In this document: positions 25,750 to 33,456 of the stretch, piece by piece
How positions within the stretch are numbered: the stretch's first letter is position 1
Layout of the letters: the number at the start of each line of letters is the position of its first letter
The notes under the pieces: model-generated
What the model saw: the letters and a program-made list of their open reading frames with translations, nothing else
The model's database searches: none
What the model was told of the DNA's origin: nothing
Position numbers and translations under genes: made by a program
Source of the DNA: Spirochaetales bacterium
GTDB lineage: Bacteria > Spirochaetota > Spirochaetia > SZUA-6 > RPPD01
NCBI GenBank assembly: GCA_016934415.1
Contig: JAFGSW010000019.1
Location: 1 to 58,925 of the forward strand
Length of the DNA: 58,925 nt
Reading direction: 5' to 3'

Positions 25750-26256
25750 TCACCCCTTGAGCGAATTCCACAGGCCCGTGAGCCGTTCGATCCTGTCGGC
25801 CGCCGTCCCGAGGTAGCCCGTCACTTCGGAGTACTCCCCGCCGAGCTTTTTGTCTTCGATCTCCGAAACGGCGAAATTGTTCGGATCGTTGTCCGCCAGG
25901 CCGAGGTCCGATTTCAGCCGGTTGTAGAGGGCGACTTTCTCTTCGCGCTTGACGTAGTAGACGCCGATCTCCGCGCCGGTTTCGATCCCGTACTGGACCT
26001 TCCACAATTCGATCATCCATGAATCGCCGCCGTAATCGAAATAGACGGGCTCGCAGTCGATGACGGCGCCGATCATGACCGGGGCGAGGTCGTCGTAGAG
26101 GAGGGAATAACCGAAATCCTTCTGGAGAGCGTCGATCCTGGAATAGATGATGTCTTGTTCGGGGTCGTAGAGGAAACCGGCCGTTTCGACCAGCTTCGCG
26201 ATGTCGCTTTTCGCGGCCCATTGTCCGGGCACGGGCGCCTCCTCACTTTTGGCCAT
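25750..26256 (-). CDS. DUF4474-like protein (short form)
   Basis: The segment PVMIGAVIDCEPVYFDYGGD followed by SWMIELWKVQYGIETGAEIG is the core of DUF4474 (PF14751). It includes the polar IELWKVQYG strand. DUF4474 is usually about 230-240 residues, but here only about 168 residues follow the chosen start, so the protein is short at the C-terminus. The Met at 26256 has a GTGGGGG upstream. The frame opens further to 26313. The protein heads the operon with DUF6765 and the methyltransferase. Function unknown. Confidence 0.65.
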   Translation of the reverse strand: MAKSEEAPVPGQWAAKSDIAKLVETAGFLYDPEQDIIYSRIDALQKDFGYSLLYDDLAPVMIGAVIDCEPVYFDYGGDSWMIELWKVQYGIETGAEIGVYYVKREEKVALYNRLKSDLGLADNDPNNFAVSEIEDKKLGGEYSEVTGYLGTAADRIERLTGLWNSLKG

Positions 26257-26403
26257 GTGGCGTGCCCCCACTATATTCCCCATTGTTGAAAAAGGAAAGT
26301 AGGTGTCGGACATTTACACGGTTTCACGCATAAGCTTGCGAACCTAAACCGGCATGACGCTTAAAGTGAGAATCTTCCCGTGCGGTTCCCGATCGGTACG
26401 CTT

Positions 26404-27750
26404 CTATGTATTGCTTTTCAAAAAATCGTACACAAGGACAAGTGAGTTGCGCACCTTGTTGTAGGCCACCTTCTTCTCCAGGGGGAGAACGGAGACGTCG
26501 CCTTCGGTGAAGCCGAGCTCGAGGAACCAGTCGGCGGTGCGGGTGGTGAGGAGAAAAAGTTTCTTGACCCCCAGCTTCGTCGCCCGGTCGATGAGGAACG
26601 TGACGATTTTTCTGCCGATGCCGTAGCTCGCGTACAGCTTGTCCACCGCGACGCCCGCGATCTCGGCGCTCTTGTCGGGGTAGACGTGGAGGGCGCCGCA
26701 GGCGTGGAGGGTGCCGTCGACCTCGTAGAGCGCGTAATCGCCGATCTTCGACTCCAGGTCCTCGCGCTTGCGCGGGATGAGGACGTTTTCCTTGACGAAG
26801 GGCCGCATGACGCGCAGGATCTCCGGGATGTCGGCGTGCGCGGCCGGGCGGATGTTTTCGTGGGGGTCGCCGTAGATCATGGTGCCGAGGCCGCGGTTTG
26901 AGAAAATCTCCTTGAGGAGCATGCCCTCCTCGCGGCCGTCGATGACGTGGACGCGCTCGATCCCCGCCTCGCAGGCGCGGTAGGCGAGGGAGACGAGCTC
27001 GTAGTGGTGGGTTTTTTCGCGGTCCCGGTTGAGCTCGAGGAAGGCCTTGGCCTGCGGCGCGGTGAGCTGGGAGACGATGTTTTCCGGCGTCACGTACACG
27101 CCCTGGGGGATGGAAAAACCGTCGGCCGACACGCCGCCGAAATCGGTGATGAAGAAGAGCTTCGACGCCCGGAGGGCGGCGGCCGCGGTGAAGGCGAGCT
27201 CGGAGGAGGAGATGTTGTAGGGCTTGCCCGCGCCCGACCAGCCGATGTTGGGGAAGATCGGGATGAAGCCCGAGGCGAGGAGATTCTCAATGATCTCGGT
27301 CTTGATCTTCTCGGCGGCGCCGGTGTGAAGAAAATCCACGCCGTCGATGACGCCCAGGCGGCGGGCCTTCACCCAGTTGCCGATGAGAGCGTCGCAATTG
27401 TCCTCGGCGAGGAGGGTCATGATGCGGTTCGAAACGTCGAAGGCCGCCATCTCCACGAAGGGCATGGCTTCCGCCGGGGTGACGCGGACGCCCTCCACCG
27501 TGCGGTAGGCGATGTTGTTGGCGGCCAGGATCTCGTCGATGCGCGCCCGCGCCCCGGGCACGATCGCGATCCGGATTCCCATCTTCTTCAAAAGCACGAT
27601 GTCCTTGACGAGAATGGGGAACAGCGGATGGTCGAGGAGGGCGCCCTCGAGACGGATGACGAAGGTGTGCCCCTTGAAGCGGTCGATGTAGCTGAAGGCG
27701 GTGCGGATCGTGTCCACCTGCTCGTGCAGGGAGGAAAGATCGAGGTCCAT
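26404..27750 (-). CDS. argA: N-acetylglutamate synthase (amino-acid kinase plus GNAT)
   Basis: The 448-residue protein transfers acetyl from acetyl-CoA to glutamate, the first step of arginine synthesis. Its N-terminal two-thirds are an amino-acid-kinase-like regulatory domain (HTFVIRLEGALLDHPLFPIL, VPGARARIDEILAANNIAY, ISSSELAFTAAAALRASKLF). A C-terminal GNAT domain (about residues 305-445) has VAVDKLYASYGIGRKIVTFL as the acetyl-CoA loop. No ribosome binding site exists. The promoter described at 27757-27785 puts transcription start on the ATG. No other arg gene is in the window. Confidence 0.92.
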   Translation of the reverse strand: MDLDLSSLHEQVDTIRTAFSYIDRFKGHTFVIRLEGALLDHPLFPILVKDIVLLKKMGIRIAIVPGARARIDEILAANNIAYRTVEGVRVTPAEAMPFVEMAAFDVSNRIMTLLAEDNCDALIGNWVKARRLGVIDGVDFLHTGAAEKIKTEIIENLLASGFIPIFPNIGWSGAGKPYNISSSELAFTAAAALRASKLFFITDFGGVSADGFSIPQGVYVTPENIVSQLTAPQAKAFLELNRDREKTHHYELVSLAYRACEAGIERVHVIDGREEGMLLKEIFSNRGLGTMIYGDPHENIRPAAHADIPEILRVMRPFVKENVLIPRKREDLESKIGDYALYEVDGTLHACGALHVYPDKSAEIAGVAVDKLYASYGIGRKIVTFLIDRATKLGVKKLFLLTTRTADWFLELGFTEGDVSVLPLEKKVAYNKVRNSLVLVYDFLKSNT

Positions 27751-27756
27751 GGGATG

Positions 27757-27785
27757 AAAGTATGCCGGGAGGGTTAAATTGTCAA
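27757..27785 (-). promoter_or_regulatory. Candidate promoter giving a leaderless argA mRNA
   Basis: On the minus strand TTGACA, a 17-base spacer and TACTTT are followed by six bases (CATCCC) and then the ATG of argA. Confidence 0.55.
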
Positions 27786-27909
27786 TAAGCCGGGGGAAAA
27801 CCACGGATAACACGGATAGGAACGGATAACACGGATGAGGAGGGGAGAGGAGTGAAGGGAGAAGGGGAAAACGACGGATAAACGCGGCCGGCCGCGGCAG
27901 GCAAAAACG

Positions 27910-28377
27910 CTACAGGTCCTTTTTCATGTTTTCCAGGTACGGATCGAATCCCATTTTTTTGAAAAACGCTTGGGCGTTTTGGTTGTCCGACCAGACGCTC
28001 AGCTCGATTCTCCCGATCCCGTTTTCGCGGCAATAGCTCGTCAATTCATCCATCAGCCTCCGCCCGAGGCCCTTTTTTCTGTATTCGGGCTTCACGCAGA
28101 TCTGATCGAGGTAGACGGAACAATGCCCTTTTTTGAAGATGTGGTCAGGGTAGTCTCTTTTGTAAAACAATATGAAGCCGACCGGGCTTTCACCGTCATA
28201 GGCCGTAAAACATTTGATGTGATCGTGACTGATCCATTCGCCGAGATTCTTCAGCATCGAATTGTAATCGTATTCGCGGAAAACGTCCGGATGGTTTCGA
28301 TGATGAATATCGTGAACAAACCGGTTTAATGAAACGATTTCCTCGATGTTCTTTGAGTCTTTGATTTGGATATTCAT
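27910..28377 (-). CDS. GNAT-family N-acetyltransferase
   Basis: The 155-residue GNAT protein starts at MNIQIKDSKNIEEIV, with a G-rich stretch upstream. The acetyl-CoA pyrophosphate loop KPEYRKKGLGRRLMDELTSY lies near residue 110, preceded by YLDQICV and followed by IELSVWSDNQNAQAFFKKMG, the standard motifs A and B. The substrate is unknown. Its lower GC and Lys-rich composition differ from the neighbouring argA, so it may have been transferred. A longer open frame to 28473 crosses hairpin-rich DNA and is unlikely to be coding. Confidence 0.88.
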   Translation of the reverse strand: MNIQIKDSKNIEEIVSLNRFVHDIHHRNHPDVFREYDYNSMLKNLGEWISHDHIKCFTAYDGESPVGFILFYKRDYPDHIFKKGHCSVYLDQICVKPEYRKKGLGRRLMDELTSYCRENGIGRIELSVWSDNQNAQAFFKKMGFDPYLENMKKDL

Positions 28378-28521
28378 AATAACCCCCGGGTTTGATTGTT
28401 GCGGAGCAACATTCAGTATTGACGACATGCCGCGCTCAACTGACACATCAATCCAACACAGTTGAGTATACACAACTTCACAAGGCCTTGAGAATAAGGC
28501 GAGCGCTGCATATCCACGCCA

Positions 28522-28566
28522 GCGCGCCGGACTCCAGCTCTATAAAATATTGGGAGTCCGGCGCGC
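28522..28566. repeat. Strong hairpin (14-bp perfect arms)
   Basis: GCGCGCCGGACTCC and its exact complement enclose 17 AT-rich bases. A second small hairpin, GCGGCC-TCA-GGCCGC, follows within 10 bases. No T run follows, so this is more likely a mobile-element relic than a terminator. Confidence 0.8.
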
Positions 28567-28630
28567 ACGGGCGGAGCGGCCTCAGGCCGCGGAAGTCTAT
28601 ACGGTGTTCGGCGTAGTTTGGCAGACTAAC

Positions 28631-28876
28631 TCATGCGGCGATTATTTCTCTTTTAAATCCAGTTCCGGCTGGAATAATCGCATCATGTTTATTCAGATCG
28701 ATTGCTTCTTTGAGTGTTTCTCCCAATGATTCGACAAGCTCGTCATGAGTTTGTTCCTGGCGATTCGCGGGCGCGGTTCGAAACGCGTCATCCGCAAGGA
28801 ATTCCGTCTCTTGCGGAACACGAGCCATTGATTTACACTCCACCTTTTCAGGGCCGTGTATCGGCGGCGCAAACAC
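28631..28876 (-). pseudogene. Decayed HicB-like antitoxin fragment
   Basis: The C-terminal part (THDELVESLGETLKEAIDLN) matches the end of HicB-family antitoxin domains, which read xGxTxEEAxENxxEAIEL. The preceding 40 residues do not show the expected YxVxFPDLPGCxSQG strand pattern, so the N-terminal part seems frameshifted or replaced. No HicA toxin gene is visible on either side. It is probably the remnant of a toxin-antitoxin locus. Confidence 0.5.
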
Positions 28877-28892
28877 TTATAGAGGAGAAATC

Positions 28893-29297
28893 ATGATCGG
28901 AAAACTGACAGAAGAAATCATCGCGTCCTTGTTGGAGACGATTCCCGTCGAATTTTCAATCGTCGACGAGTCCGACAATGTCCTGGCGTGGAACAAGCAT
29001 GAAACGAGGATATTCAAGCGGCCGGCGGGGGTGGTCGGAAAAAACGTCAAAAATTGCCACCCGAAAAAAAGCCTCGAGAAGGTCGAGAAGATAATCCGGG
29101 AAATGAAGGACGGCACGAGGGAAAAGGCGAGATTCTGGATCGACCTGCCCATCGGACCGGACAACGGGAAGAACAAGGTGCTGATCGAGTACTACGCCCT
29201 GCGGAACGCGGGCGGGAAATACCTGGGTTGCCTGGAAGCGAGCAGGAACGTATCCGATATCGTCAACCTGCAAGGCGAAAAACGCCTCCTCGACTAG
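28893..29297 (+). CDS. Single PAS-domain protein
   Basis: The 134-residue protein has a good ribosome binding site (AGAGGAGAAATC). A PAS core is clear: IPVEFSIVDESDNVLAWNKH, VVGKNVKNCHPKKSLEKVEK and the later strands KVLIEYYALRNAGGKYLGCL. It resembles PAS_10 domains found at the end of DUF438 proteins, which can bind haem or small ligands. Here the PAS is alone, without a kinase or output domain, so it may work as a small sensor or adaptor. The ligand is unknown. Confidence 0.88.
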   Translation: MIGKLTEEIIASLLETIPVEFSIVDESDNVLAWNKHETRIFKRPAGVVGKNVKNCHPKKSLEKVEKIIREMKDGTREKARFWIDLPIGPDNGKNKVLIEYYALRNAGGKYLGCLEASRNVSDIVNLQGEKRLLD

Positions 29298-29529
29298 CGG
29301 GCGCGCCCGCTGCGGACGGCGAACCGTCCGCATGGCCAGCCGCGCGTCGCCTGAAACATGCCCGCCCGCCGAAGAGGCGGCTTCCTTCCGATCCTCATTC
29401 CGATGTTGCGAAAAGAGAATCGTTGAATAATAAGAAAGCGCTGACGACGAGATTACGCAGAAGCGAAGGCGAAGGTCGCCGCCGTCAGGCGGTTTTGTTC
29501 AACGTTTTGAGTTTTTTTGCTGTTGCGTA

Positions 29530-29615
29530 GCGTAGCGAAGCAATTGCAAAAAAACTCTGTTATCTGCCGTAGCCAGCCCTACAAATACCGCCTGAGCCAG
29601 GATGGCGAAGGCGGT
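29530..29615. repeat. Structured ~90-bp repeat, copy A, downstream of the DUF2726 gene
   Basis: It is nearly identical to 30660-30747. On the plus strand both copies share GCGTAG-GAAG, GCAAAAAACTCTGTTATCTGC, GTAGCCAGCC and a hairpin CCGCCTGAGCC / GGCGAAGGCGG with a symmetric GA/GA internal loop. In the direction of the flanking genes (minus), a GTTGAAC heptamer follows at 29497-29503. Between them lies a perfect GAGTTTTTTTGC / GCAAAAAAACTC pairing. This resembles the plan of an integron attC site, although it is not canonical. Confidence 0.75.
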
Positions 29616-29628
29616 CGGAAAATGTCTT

Positions 29629-30588
29629 TTATAACAAATTCCATCCATTATTTTTATATTCTCTGCATTTTTCCAATATTTTTTTCAGGCATTTATACTT
29701 TGCAATATTCTCACAAAGATCCGGTATCGAGGTTCCCAGGATATCATAATGAAAGCTACAATTTATAAATAGCCTATGTCCTATTTGCTTTTCATCAGAT
29801 ACGTACCATTTCATATTTTCATTTTCAGATATGTCTTCATTTACATTTATTCTTTTTTCTCCTTTCGCTGCTACTATATTTATATGGTAGGTAACTATGA
29901 ACTGAATTCGACCGTCATCTGAAAAAATTGGGCTACTCGATCGATATCCATAATTTGATTTTTTCATATTTTCAATAAAGAGGCTATTTTCGTCTGTTAA
30001 TCCAATTTCATTTTCAATTTCGCTAGTAACACCAATCATTTCTGCGAATTGATACTTATAATTAAAGACAACATCAGGCAAGTAATCATAATAATCCATT
30101 TTTTCAATTACCTTATCTTGTTCTTCTTTAGAAAGACTACTCATATATTTTTCAAATGTATTTTTCAACTCCTTCTTCTTGATATTCCAATTATTAAAAC
30201 GGATTATTAAGTACTCCAAAATACTTATTTTTTCTTTTATATTTATATAAGAATCATCTATACGTAATAATGGAAGGTCAGCAAAAGAGCATATTTGTAC
30301 TTTTGTTAAATCTGCCTTCATTTGTACATCACTTGTTAAATGAATAGGCCCATCAAATTCAATTACTAAAACTGCATAGCCTTTCTTGTTCACAATTATA
30401 AAATCAAATGAAGAATCTTGATAATGTTTCTTTTGTGTTTTACTTAATTCGAGCACTTTTGCATCGATAACTTTATACATTGGCGTTTGTGATAGAAGAT
30501 AATAATTTGTATGGTCAATAGCTTTTTCTATTATATCTCTTGTTAAGTATTCACTTGTGTTTATTATTTTTTTTAGGGCTTCATTCAA
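29629..30588 (-). CDS. DUF2726-like protein with PD-(D/E)XK-type nuclease fold
   Basis: The 319-residue protein is AT-rich and Lys/Ile/Asn-rich, unlike the surrounding GC-rich genes. The middle part has the restriction-endonuclease-like core of DUF2726: SFDFIIVNKKGYAVLVIEFDGP (in pieces), with an Asp and a Glu-x-Asp on adjacent strands, then KADLTKVQICSFADLPLLRI. DUF2726 occurs in nuclease-like and mobile-DNA-associated proteins. Activity is inferred and no partner methylase is present. The gene sits between two ~90-bp repeats, which suggests mobility as a unit. Confidence 0.75.
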   Translation of the reverse strand: MNEALKKIINTSEYLTRDIIEKAIDHTNYYLLSQTPMYKVIDAKVLELSKTQKKHYQDSSFDFIIVNKKGYAVLVIEFDGPIHLTSDVQMKADLTKVQICSFADLPLLRIDDSYINIKEKISILEYLIIRFNNWNIKKKELKNTFEKYMSSLSKEEQDKVIEKMDYYDYLPDVVFNYKYQFAEMIGVTSEIENEIGLTDENSLFIENMKKSNYGYRSSSPIFSDDGRIQFIVTYHINIVAAKGEKRINVNEDISENENMKWYVSDEKQIGHRLFINCSFHYDILGTSIPDLCENIAKYKCLKKILEKCREYKNNGWNLL

Positions 30589-30659
30589 GAATTGCCATCC
30601 TTCACAATAATCTAACCGTTATATTTTATTCTTCTTTATATCCCACTCTGCCCGCCATG

Positions 30660-30747
30660 GCGTAGTGAAGTAAGTGCAAAAAACTCTGTTATCTGCACCG
30701 TAGCCAGCCGAATCAAAGAATCGCCTGAGCCAAGAATGGCGAAGGCG
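30660..30747. repeat. Structured ~90-bp repeat, copy B
   Basis: This is the second copy of the repeat at 29530-29615, about 80 percent identical by eye, with the CGCCTGAGCC / GGCGAAGGCG hairpin conserved. On the minus strand a GTTAGAT heptamer (fits GTTRRRY) lies at 30610-30616, 21 bases before the DUF2726 start codon. Confidence 0.75.
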
Positions 30748-30819
30748 TCTCATACATTAAGCACAAAGCCTAAATGATGAAGCACTGTAAAATATATAAG
30801 TACATACTTCATTCCTTGA

Positions 30820-31440
30820 TTATTGGCTTATATAATCAACCTTCGAATTTGTATCGGTAGTAATATATTTATACTTACACTCATCACTTCGGCCATAATA
30901 CCTATATGAAGTACCAAAGGATGTTTCTGTTTTACTCATTTCATAATAACCAGATAAAAATGAAACTACATACCGGCTATCACCAATTTTTACTTCACCA
31001 GATAAAATATGATCTCGTTCTTCATCTGTAAATTGGTCATAAAATGATTTAATATTTGAACTATTCCAGTAACCGCTGCGACTTGTTACTACAGATACAA
31101 ATTTATTGTAAGCTGCCTTCTTTTCATTTTCTATCTTTTTCTTTTCATCATCACGTTTTTTTTCTGCATCTTTTGCTGCCTGCAATATTGCAGGGTAAGC
31201 TTTCCTAAACTCAGGCACTTTTTTTGCTGATACAGAATCTGGATATTTAGTTTCCAATTCCACAAGGATTTTTTCAATCATTTCAGTCTTAGAATTATAT
31301 AATGTAGCAAAGTATTCAGCATCACTAAGAAGTTTTATTGCTTCTTCCGGTTCACGAGCAGAGCTAAAACTACTTTTATTATCACCATAGCAACCTACAA
31401 ATGTTAGTAAAACAATCCCTAATAGATATCTTGTTTTCAT
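30820..31440 (-). CDS. AT-rich hypothetical lipoprotein
   Basis: The 206-residue protein starts with MKTRYLLGIVLLTFVGCYGD, a signal peptide with a lipobox-like FVGC (Cys17). A Lys/Glu-rich helical middle (DAEKKRDDEKKKIENEKKAA) could form a coiled coil. The C-terminal third is beta-rich with many Tyr (SRYVVSFLSGYYEM). I do not recognise a family. A good AAGGGGAG ribosome binding site lies before the ATG. It is 23 bases downstream of the gene at 31464 and shares its low GC, so both were probably gained together. Confidence 0.7.
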   Translation of the reverse strand: MKTRYLLGIVLLTFVGCYGDNKSSFSSAREPEEAIKLLSDAEYFATLYNSKTEMIEKILVELETKYPDSVSAKKVPEFRKAYPAILQAAKDAEKKRDDEKKKIENEKKAAYNKFVSVVTSRSGYWNSSNIKSFYDQFTDEERDHILSGEVKIGDSRYVVSFLSGYYEMSKTETSFGTSYRYYGRSDECKYKYITTDTNSKVDYISQ

Positions 31441-31463
31441 AATACTCCCCTTCTAAAATTGAT

Positions 31464-32111
31464 CTAAGCAATATTTTGTTTCCGATTTACTTTCTTAAAT
31501 AAATCATCAGTAGCTATTTTCCAAATACTAGAAGCAGTACAAAATATGCTAGTTGTAGCCAAAATAATAACAATAGAACAAATTAAAAGTGTAAGATCGT
31601 AATTTTTCAAGAAATCATAAAATGGAATTAGAATTAATGACAATATTATAGTAATCGAAATTAATAATAAATTACACTTTAGTCTTCTATATGCATTTTC
31701 TTTTGCATTTTGTAATCTTTGGAAATATTCTTTTCTATTTATTAGATAATAATATATTCTCTTTGGATTAGGTTTATATTCACCACGATTTGAAGAAATA
31801 AAATGCTCATATTCTGAGTATATTTTTTTGTATTGCTTTTTCCCTAAGCCAAGATTATCACTCTGTAAATTTAGATTCCTTATTAATTTTAAAATATCTA
31901 TCACCTCTTCATCACTAAGCTTATCAATTTCATGAGGCTCTATACCTGGTTTTAATATCATCAAGAACCGTAATATTCCATTTATAAAATCCTGTCTTTT
32001 CCTTTGTAAAAAATCCAATTTAAAAATTACGAAAGTTGCGGATAAAGCAATAATTGCGGCCAAAGTTTGAGATATTGAACTTAATGAATAAAACCAAAAA
32101 TTACTTCCCAT
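31464..32111 (-). CDS. AT-rich hypothetical membrane protein
   Basis: The 215-residue protein has one N-terminal membrane helix (SISQTLAAIIALSATFVIF) and two adjacent helices near the C-terminus (LLLISITIILSLILIPFYDF and LTLLICSIVIILATTSIF). Between them is a charged cytoplasmic-like region. A strong ribosome binding site (TAGGAGGG) is present. I do not recognise a family. Its AT-rich code matches the next gene (lipoprotein), suggesting a two-gene cassette. Confidence 0.7.
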   Translation of the reverse strand: MGSNFWFYSLSSISQTLAAIIALSATFVIFKLDFLQRKRQDFINGILRFLMILKPGIEPHEIDKLSDEEVIDILKLIRNLNLQSDNLGLGKKQYKKIYSEYEHFISSNRGEYKPNPKRIYYYLINRKEYFQRLQNAKENAYRRLKCNLLLISITIILSLILIPFYDFLKNYDLTLLICSIVIILATTSIFCTASSIWKIATDDLFKKVNRKQNIA

Positions 32112-32519
32112 TAGATAGCCCTCCTACGATTAGGATACTATAATTTCTAAGTATTATTGCCATTGCGCCCAACACTTAATACCGCACAGTTTCGCTTTTC
32201 AGCCTTCAGCCGAAGGATCATCGCACTTCGTCTATATTCTTCCTCTATCCTGAATCGCGAAGCCGCCGCCTTCTTTCAAGCGTTTATCCATAGTGAAGGC
32301 CTTTTCCCCCCGTCTTTCAAGAACTTTTTTTTGAATTTCCCCGGCATCGTCCCGCGCGTTCTTTTTCCCTTTCTTTCCTCATCCGCGTCCTATCCGCGTC
32401 CCATCCGTAGTTTCCCTCCTCTCCCTTCCTCATCCGCGATCTCATCCATAGTTTTTCTTCCCTTCTCCCCTCTCCATAAAAAAAGCCGCCGGGAGTGCAT
32501 CGCCCCGGCGGCTGTCTCC
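32112..32519. other. No gene; left boundary of AT-rich island, then CCGCGT-type repeats
   Basis: On the minus strand GTTGGGC at 32166-32172 fits the attC heptamer GTTRRRY, 55 bases before the island's first ATG. Next to it is a hairpin CCTTC-AGCC-GAAGG (32198-32215). From about 32378 a run of TCATCCGCGTCCTATCCG-type repeats follows. The GC content jumps back to the genomic level across this stretch. Confidence 0.6.
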
Positions 32520-32909
32520 TCACGCCTTCGTGGTGCCCGGTTTCTTCGCCTTCGCCTTGCCGTCCTTGAAGGGCCGCATGCCGAAGTCCCGGACGGTCTG
32601 GTTCTTCTTGCCGTAGAAGCCGTAGACCAGGGACCGGAACCGCGCCAGGTCCTTTTCGAGCCGGCGCTCCATGGCCCGGTAGTCGTTCTGGAGCAGGCGG
32701 GCCTTGGTGAGGGTTTGCTCGTAGCTTTCGCGGAGATTCTGGAACGTCTCCCGCGTCTTGCGGAGCGTTTCCTCCTTCAGGATCGGGGGGAAGGAAAAAG
32801 AAAATCTTGGGTAATGGCCGTTTGACAAGGCCTGAGGGCCTTTCGTGAAGCGGTGTATTCTACAGGGTCGGGCGATGCGGTTTTCCAGGTTGTCCCGGCG
32901 AAGAAACAT
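32520..32909 (-). CDS. Hypothetical coiled-coil protein, probably N-terminally truncated
   Basis: From about residue 43 the sequence becomes clearly helical (LKEETLRKTRETFQNLRESY, LLQNDYRAMERRLEKDLARF) and ends in a basic tail GKAKAKKPGTTKA. The first 40 residues have neither helix pattern nor a ribosome binding site. Directly upstream lies the second minisatellite. The original 5' part may therefore have been lost, with the repeat array now filling the junction. I do not recognise the family, and the true start is unknown. Confidence 0.45.
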   Translation of the reverse strand: MFLRRDNLENRIARPCRIHRFTKGPQALSNGHYPRFSFSFPPILKEETLRKTRETFQNLRESYEQTLTKARLLQNDYRAMERRLEKDLARFRSLVYGFYGKKNQTVRDFGMRPFKDGKAKAKKPGTTKA

Positions 32910-32983
32910 CTATTTCTCACAACTGGAAAACAGTTGTTCGGCAGCGGCAAGTAGTCATTCGTCACCGGTAAGTAGCTACTCAG

Positions 32984-33235
32984 TACTCGTAAACGATCGC
33001 TCGGTACTCGTAAACGATCGCTCGGTACTCGTAAGCAGTTATTCGGTACTCGTAAACAGTTACTCGGTACTCGTAAAGAGTTATTCGGCACTCGTAAATA
33101 GTTACTCGGTACTCGTAAGGAACTACTCAGCACTCGTAAGGAGCTACTCGGCACTCGTAAGGAGCTACTCGGCACTCGTAAGGAGTTACTCGGCACTCGT
33201 AAGGAGCTACTCGGCACTCGTAAGGAGCTACTCAG
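32984..33235. repeat. 21-bp minisatellite, 12 copies
   Basis: Twelve tandem 21-bp units (start TACTCGTAAACAGTTACTC or CACTCGTAAGGAGCTACTC) run without spacers. One degenerate unit flanks each end (32963-32983 and 33236-33256). Copies grade from TACTCGTAAACG- types on the left to near-identical CACTCGTAAGGAG- types on the right, so the right end was amplified most recently. Two frames are open across the array, but no gene signals are present. The sequence is unrelated to the array at 5690-5899 although the period is the same. Confidence 0.95.
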
Positions 33236-33456
33236 CACCGGTAAGCCGCGGCCTTGTGATCGGCAAGTCATTACGGCGGTAAGAGTTTATCAGCAGCCGC
33301 TCCTTAAGAATTGCCCGCCCCCTACGCTCTTTTCATCCGCGTCCCATCCGTAGCTTCTCTCTTCTCTTCTTCTCCCATCGGTGTAATCGGTTCTTATCGG
33401 TGTAATCGGTGGTTCGCTTCGATGAGCAAGCAAAGCCGTCACGCAAATCCCTCTCC

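Noticed and set aside
23923-26022. 699-codon open frame on the plus strand
   Set aside because: It lies opposite three well-supported minus-strand genes (methyltransferase, DUF6765, DUF4474), is Arg/Gly/Pro-rich and has no domain. It is a GC-driven shadow.
32984-33235. Possible CRISPR array
   Set aside because: The units are contiguous with no spacers and there are no cas genes; it is a minisatellite.
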